Source: Calditrichota bacterium
GTDB taxonomy: Bacteria > Calditrichota > Calditrichia > Calditrichales > Calditrichaceae
NCBI GenBank assembly: GCA_024278755.1
Contig: JAJRSO010000046.1
Location: 1 to 64,000 of the forward strand
Reading direction: 5' to 3'
Length of the DNA stretch: 64,000 nt
The translations under genes were made by a program, and so were the position numbers. Within the stretch, counting starts at the first letter, position 1. Each line of letters starts with the position of its first letter. Positions 61,413-64,000 of the stretch are shown here, one piece after another. The notes beneath the pieces were generated by a model. The model saw only the letters and a program-made list of their open reading frames with translations, made no database searches and had not been told where the DNA came from.

Positions 61413-62828
61413 TTAAAACTCAAAGAACAGGCTCGTTTCAAAGCGTACGGGATTTCCTTTTATGGTTCCCGGTTTAAACGTAAATTTTAGGGCGGCCTGC
61501 CGTGCCAGATCATCATAATACGCATTCAGACCACGTAACACATTGGCGCTTTCGATACGTCCCATTCGGTCCACCACCACACGTATGATAATTTTTCCGC
61601 GCATCTTCAGTCCTCTCTGACGATCGCCGATTATCGGACGTACTTTTTTAAGAACCATCGGGCGCTCATCTAAAAAGGCATCGAGAAAGACCTGTTTGTA
61701 ATTAACAGACACTTCTTTCTTTTTTTCTTCCGCCGCTTTAACAGCGGGATCGTTTATTACAATTTTACTGGCGACAATCGGTTTCGCATCGGGTATAACC
61801 GGTTTTAATGTTACTTCACTATTGGCCGTAGCCTGCAAAGAATCCTGCCGACTTGCCTCGGAGCCGGCTCCCTGATCGGTTCCGGATGTATTATTTTGCG
61901 CCGGTGACAGTTGATCTTTTGTCGCCTGACTTAAAATAATTTTTTTCTCCAGATCGATCCCGCCGCCTAAAACAGGAAGGATGTCCACTCGTTTGTATTT
62001 ATTATCATCTTCAAAATCGGAAATATTTTTTTTTATCTCGGCAATGTTTTTTGTACCCCACGAAGCATTTTCGGCAATTATATCCTGAGAAGAGTGGTTT
62101 TGAACATCGAACGTATAATTATCAAAAAAACCGTTGCGGCCGATATTGTAATCCGGACCACGCTGTAGATTACCTAAATTCGGCTTGGCGGTTCCAAAAC
62201 TAATTAGGCCGATATTATTTTTTGTTGTCATGTTATCGGTTAAAACAGGCCGCGCTCCGGTATTGCAAACAATGCCGGCATACCCGTTTTCTGAAATAAT
62301 ATTCCCAATTAATTTTGGCTTTGCGCCCAATTCAATTTGCAACCCGCTGTGGTAGTTAAACTGTATTTGTGAATTATTGATTTGCGGATTACACCTTTTA
62401 ATCGTAATTCCGTTATAAGCATATTCCACAACGGCATATTCGATAATTGATGTTCGTTTGGGATTACCGATTAAAATACCATACCAATCCTGCATCCGCG
62501 GTTCTTTTTCATAAGATGAAAACCATATTTTATTATTAATTGTGCCTTTTGCGGAAAGCATTCCTTTAATGATAAGTTCCGAACGGGTTTTATCACGGCC
62601 CGAGCGCATTTTATCTGTTTTTGCCTTAAACAGTATCCGCGTTCCCGGTAAAATTACCAAACGGCCGGACGGGGCTACAGTGATATCCCCTTCCACCACA
62701 ATCGTTCCGTGCCAGGTTTCATTCTCGGTAATTATTTTACCCGGAATAACCGCGGTTTGTGCAAATAGCGGCGATAAATGCAGCAATAGCGCAATCATAA
62801 GTATTGGTATGAAGCATGTTCTCATCAT
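61413..62828 (-). CDS. Secreted beta-helix protein fused to a TonB C-terminal domain
   Basis: The ~471-residue protein has a signal peptide (CFIPILMIALLLHLSPLFA). A right-handed beta-helix follows (residues ~25-255, IIVEGDITVAPSGRL-type turns, GYAGIVCNTGARPVLTDN). A Ser/Thr/Gln-rich linker and the TonB C-terminal domain come last (RGKIIIRVVVDRMGRIESANVLRG, DDLARQAALKFTFKPGTIKG). TonB normally has an N-terminal cytoplasmic membrane anchor; here the signal peptide and beta-helix replace it. It may be a periplasmic or surface protein that uses the TonB domain for binding. ATG 62828 is preferred over the TTG at 62837. Downstream of the CheA gene by about 32 bases. Confidence 0.82.
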   Translation of the reverse strand: MMRTCFIPILMIALLLHLSPLFAQTAVIPGKIITENETWHGTIVVEGDITVAPSGRLVILPGTRILFKAKTDKMRSGRDKTRSELIIKGMLSAKGTINNKIWFSSYEKEPRMQDWYGILIGNPKRTSIIEYAVVEYAYNGITIKRCNPQINNSQIQFNYHSGLQIELGAKPKLIGNIISENGYAGIVCNTGARPVLTDNMTTKNNIGLISFGTAKPNLGNLQRGPDYNIGRNGFFDNYTFDVQNHSSQDIIAENASWGTKNIAEIKKNISDFEDDNKYKRVDILPVLGGGIDLEKKIILSQATKDQLSPAQNNTSGTDQGAGSEASRQDSLQATANSEVTLKPVIPDAKPIVASKIVINDPAVKAAEEKKKEVSVNYKQVFLDAFLDERPMVLKKVRPIIGDRQRGLKMRGKIIIRVVVDRMGRIESANVLRGLNAYYDDLARQAALKFTFKPGTIKGNPVRFETSLFFEF

Positions 62829-62860
62829 CGATACCAAAATAAATGTAAAGGAGTAAAAGG

Positions 62861-64000
62861 TTAAACTTCAATAAAGTCGCTGATCACTTTAATTAAATCG
62901 CCTTCTTTAAAAGGCTTACCGATAAACGAATTGGCGCCCAGCTTTGTTCCCTTTTCGCGCTGCGCTTTTCCGGTTCTTCCTGTTAAAATAACAATGGGAA
63001 GCCCGGCCATTTCCGGACGTTTTCGTGTTTGTTCTATCAATTTAAAACCGTCCATCACCGGCATTTCCAAATCGGTAATCATTAAATCCGGCAACTCTTT
63101 TTCAAGTAATTCCAGGGCTTCTTTTCCGTCTTTGGCTTTAATTGTAATAAAACCCTGTTTTTCCAGCACCGAACTTACAAAACTGCGCACACTGTTGGAA
63201 TCATCAACTATTAAAATACGGGGTTTCCTGTCCGTAATATTTTTTTTGGATAACGGATTATCCATTTTCGCCGCTTCATTTTTTGTTTGCAATTCCATTT
63301 TATCAGCGGCCGGTTTAGTTTTAACTCTGGAAATCCATGAACGGGATTCCCGTATACTACCAAAGAACTGATGTTCAACCATGCGAATCACAGCGGCATA
63401 ATCCAAAATCAGAGCAACCTCGCCATCGCCAAGAATAGTGCCTCCGGCAATAAACTCTACGTTTTGCAACGAACTGCCGAGTGATTTGATTACAATCTCC
63501 TGACGACCGGTAATTTTGCCGATTCCCAACGCTACGCTGATACCGGCGTCATGCAAAATGAGCATCTGAATCTTTTCTTTTTTTTCCGTTTCCTTTTCCG
63601 GAAAATTCAAAATTTCGTCTACGGTTATAAAAGGCAAAAGCTTTCCATGGGCCTGAATGTAGCGTCGCGTATCATCCACTAAAATTTCTTTTGAATCCAG
63701 TTCCATTGATTCCTGAACGGCGACCATCGGAATGGCAATACTGTGCCCGTGCATCCGGGTCATCAGCGCCTGTGAAATAATGAGCGTCAGCGGAACACGA
63801 ATACTAAAGGTTGTGCCTACATTCTTCTCTGTCCATATCCGGATTACGCCTTTTAATTTTTGAATATGATTGGCGACGACATCCAGTCCAACGCCGCGTC
63901 CGGAAGTTTCGGTTGTTTTTTCACGCGTCGAAAACTCGGAATAAAAAATAAAATCCAGTATTTCCGTTTCGCTTAATTTTTTAACTTTTTCTTTGGAAAT
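62861..64000 (-). CDS. CheA-type hybrid histidine kinase, C-terminal part (truncated by window edge)
   Basis: The frame is open to the right edge, so the N-terminus lies outside. Visible in order: end of the HATPase domain (FYSEFSTREKTTETSGRGVG-LDVV, GTTFSIRVPLTL), a CheW-like domain (~residues 80-220 of the visible part) and a linker. A receiver domain (PRILIVDDSNSVRSFVSSVL, phospho-Asp in DLMITDLEMPVMDG, Lys in FIGKPFKEGDL) closes it. This is a CheA with a C-terminal receiver, as used for pili-type or alternative chemosensory pathways. It ends 33 bases before the beta-helix/TonB gene. Confidence 0.9.
   Translation of the reverse strand: MSKEKVKKLSETEILDFIFYSEFSTREKTTETSGRGVGLDVVANHIQKLKGVIRIWTEKNVGTTFSIRVPLTLIISQALMTRMHGHSIAIPMVAVQESMELDSKEILVDDTRRYIQAHGKLLPFITVDEILNFPEKETEKKEKIQMLILHDAGISVALGIGKITGRQEIVIKSLGSSLQNVEFIAGGTILGDGEVALILDYAAVIRMVEHQFFGSIRESRSWISRVKTKPAADKMELQTKNEAAKMDNPLSKKNITDRKPRILIVDDSNSVRSFVSSVLEKQGFITIKAKDGKEALELLEKELPDLMITDLEMPVMDGFKLIEQTRKRPEMAGLPIVILTGRTGKAQREKGTKLGANSFIGKPFKEGDLIKVISDFIEV

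Noticed and set aside
1-64000. CRISPR arrays, tRNA and rRNA genes
   Set aside because: No regular spacer-repeat array, no cloverleaf with acceptor and T-loop motif and no rRNA-like block were recognised by eye. A tRNAscan run could still find a missed tRNA.

Overview
The window looks like a chromosomal segment of a free-living Gram-negative bacterium of the FCB group, most likely Calditrichota (Caldithrix-like) or a close neighbour such as Ignavibacteriota. Three secreted proteins end in a type IX secretion sorting domain with the NQNYPNPFNP motif, which is typical of these phyla. There are also a TonB-dependent receptor, a BamA-type barrel, several lipoproteins, a split B12-dependent ribonucleotide reductase and a rubrerythrin, which fit an anaerobic or microaerophilic life. 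The phylum call is inference; no rRNA or tRNA gene was recognised. Gene density is high, with short operons on both strands, and the few long gaps carry dispersed repeats.

Layout. 1-800: a decayed beta-barrel remnant and a dispersed repeat. 792-4971 (-): an envelope operon of a BamA-like barrel with a bactofilin-like N-terminal stretch, a four-repeat secreted protein and a DUF4097 protein. 5124-10818 (+, apart from ogt): a frameshifted MFS transporter, the tail-specific protease Prc, ogt, a hemerythrin, a YwiC-like gene broken by a stop codon and a small membrane protein. 10820-17596 (-): acetate activation and its reversible lysine acetylation control (acs, a GNAT/acyl-CoA-synthetase-like Pat, acuB, acuC), with a small inverted-repeat element between acs and pat. 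18165-19796: a DtxR-type regulator with a Cys cluster, a membrane partner and a palindromic operator. 19900-20225: a nest of repeats. 20252-22425: a MurU-like nucleotidyltransferase and an AmgK-like kinase fused to a RapZ C-terminal domain. 22538-30939 (-): heme-motif and type IX exported proteins, including a 1630-residue protein with eleven cadherin-like modules.

31150-37612: a sigma-54-activator-like AAA+ protein that lacks key motifs, followed by a NikR-controlled operon (NikR, ECF transporter T and A subunits, TonB receptor, ECF S subunit, methyltransferase) with a clear NikR palindrome in front. 37723-39358: lexA with a candidate self-regulatory box, a LexA-like protein without the protease residues and a DUF6504 gene with its own box. 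40029-43820: an orphan PAS histidine kinase, a U32 (TrhP-like) protein and trxB. 44192-52187: a GH13-like lipoprotein with its catalytic residues lost, a BtuF-like lipoprotein, rubrerythrin, a corrinoid adenosyltransferase, a two-gene class II ribonucleotide reductase and a BtuD/FecE-like ATPase. Together these form a scattered corrinoid supply-and-use set. 52314-57744: an ECF sigma factor and anti-sigma, three thioredoxin-fold proteins and an active/inactive M16 peptidase pair. 58016-64000: a TSP3-repeat protein, a DprA-like protein, a glycosyltransferase, a deoxynucleoside kinase, a beta-helix/TonB-C fusion and the C-terminal part of a CheA hybrid kinase cut by the window edge.

Sites that look regulatory: the NikR operator (37626-37652), TGTAC-N4-GTAYA boxes before lexA and the DUF6504 gene, a 9-4-9 palindrome before the DtxR gene, and about ten hairpin terminators. 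Two genes (MFS, YwiC-like) are broken by single changes that could be real or assembly errors.
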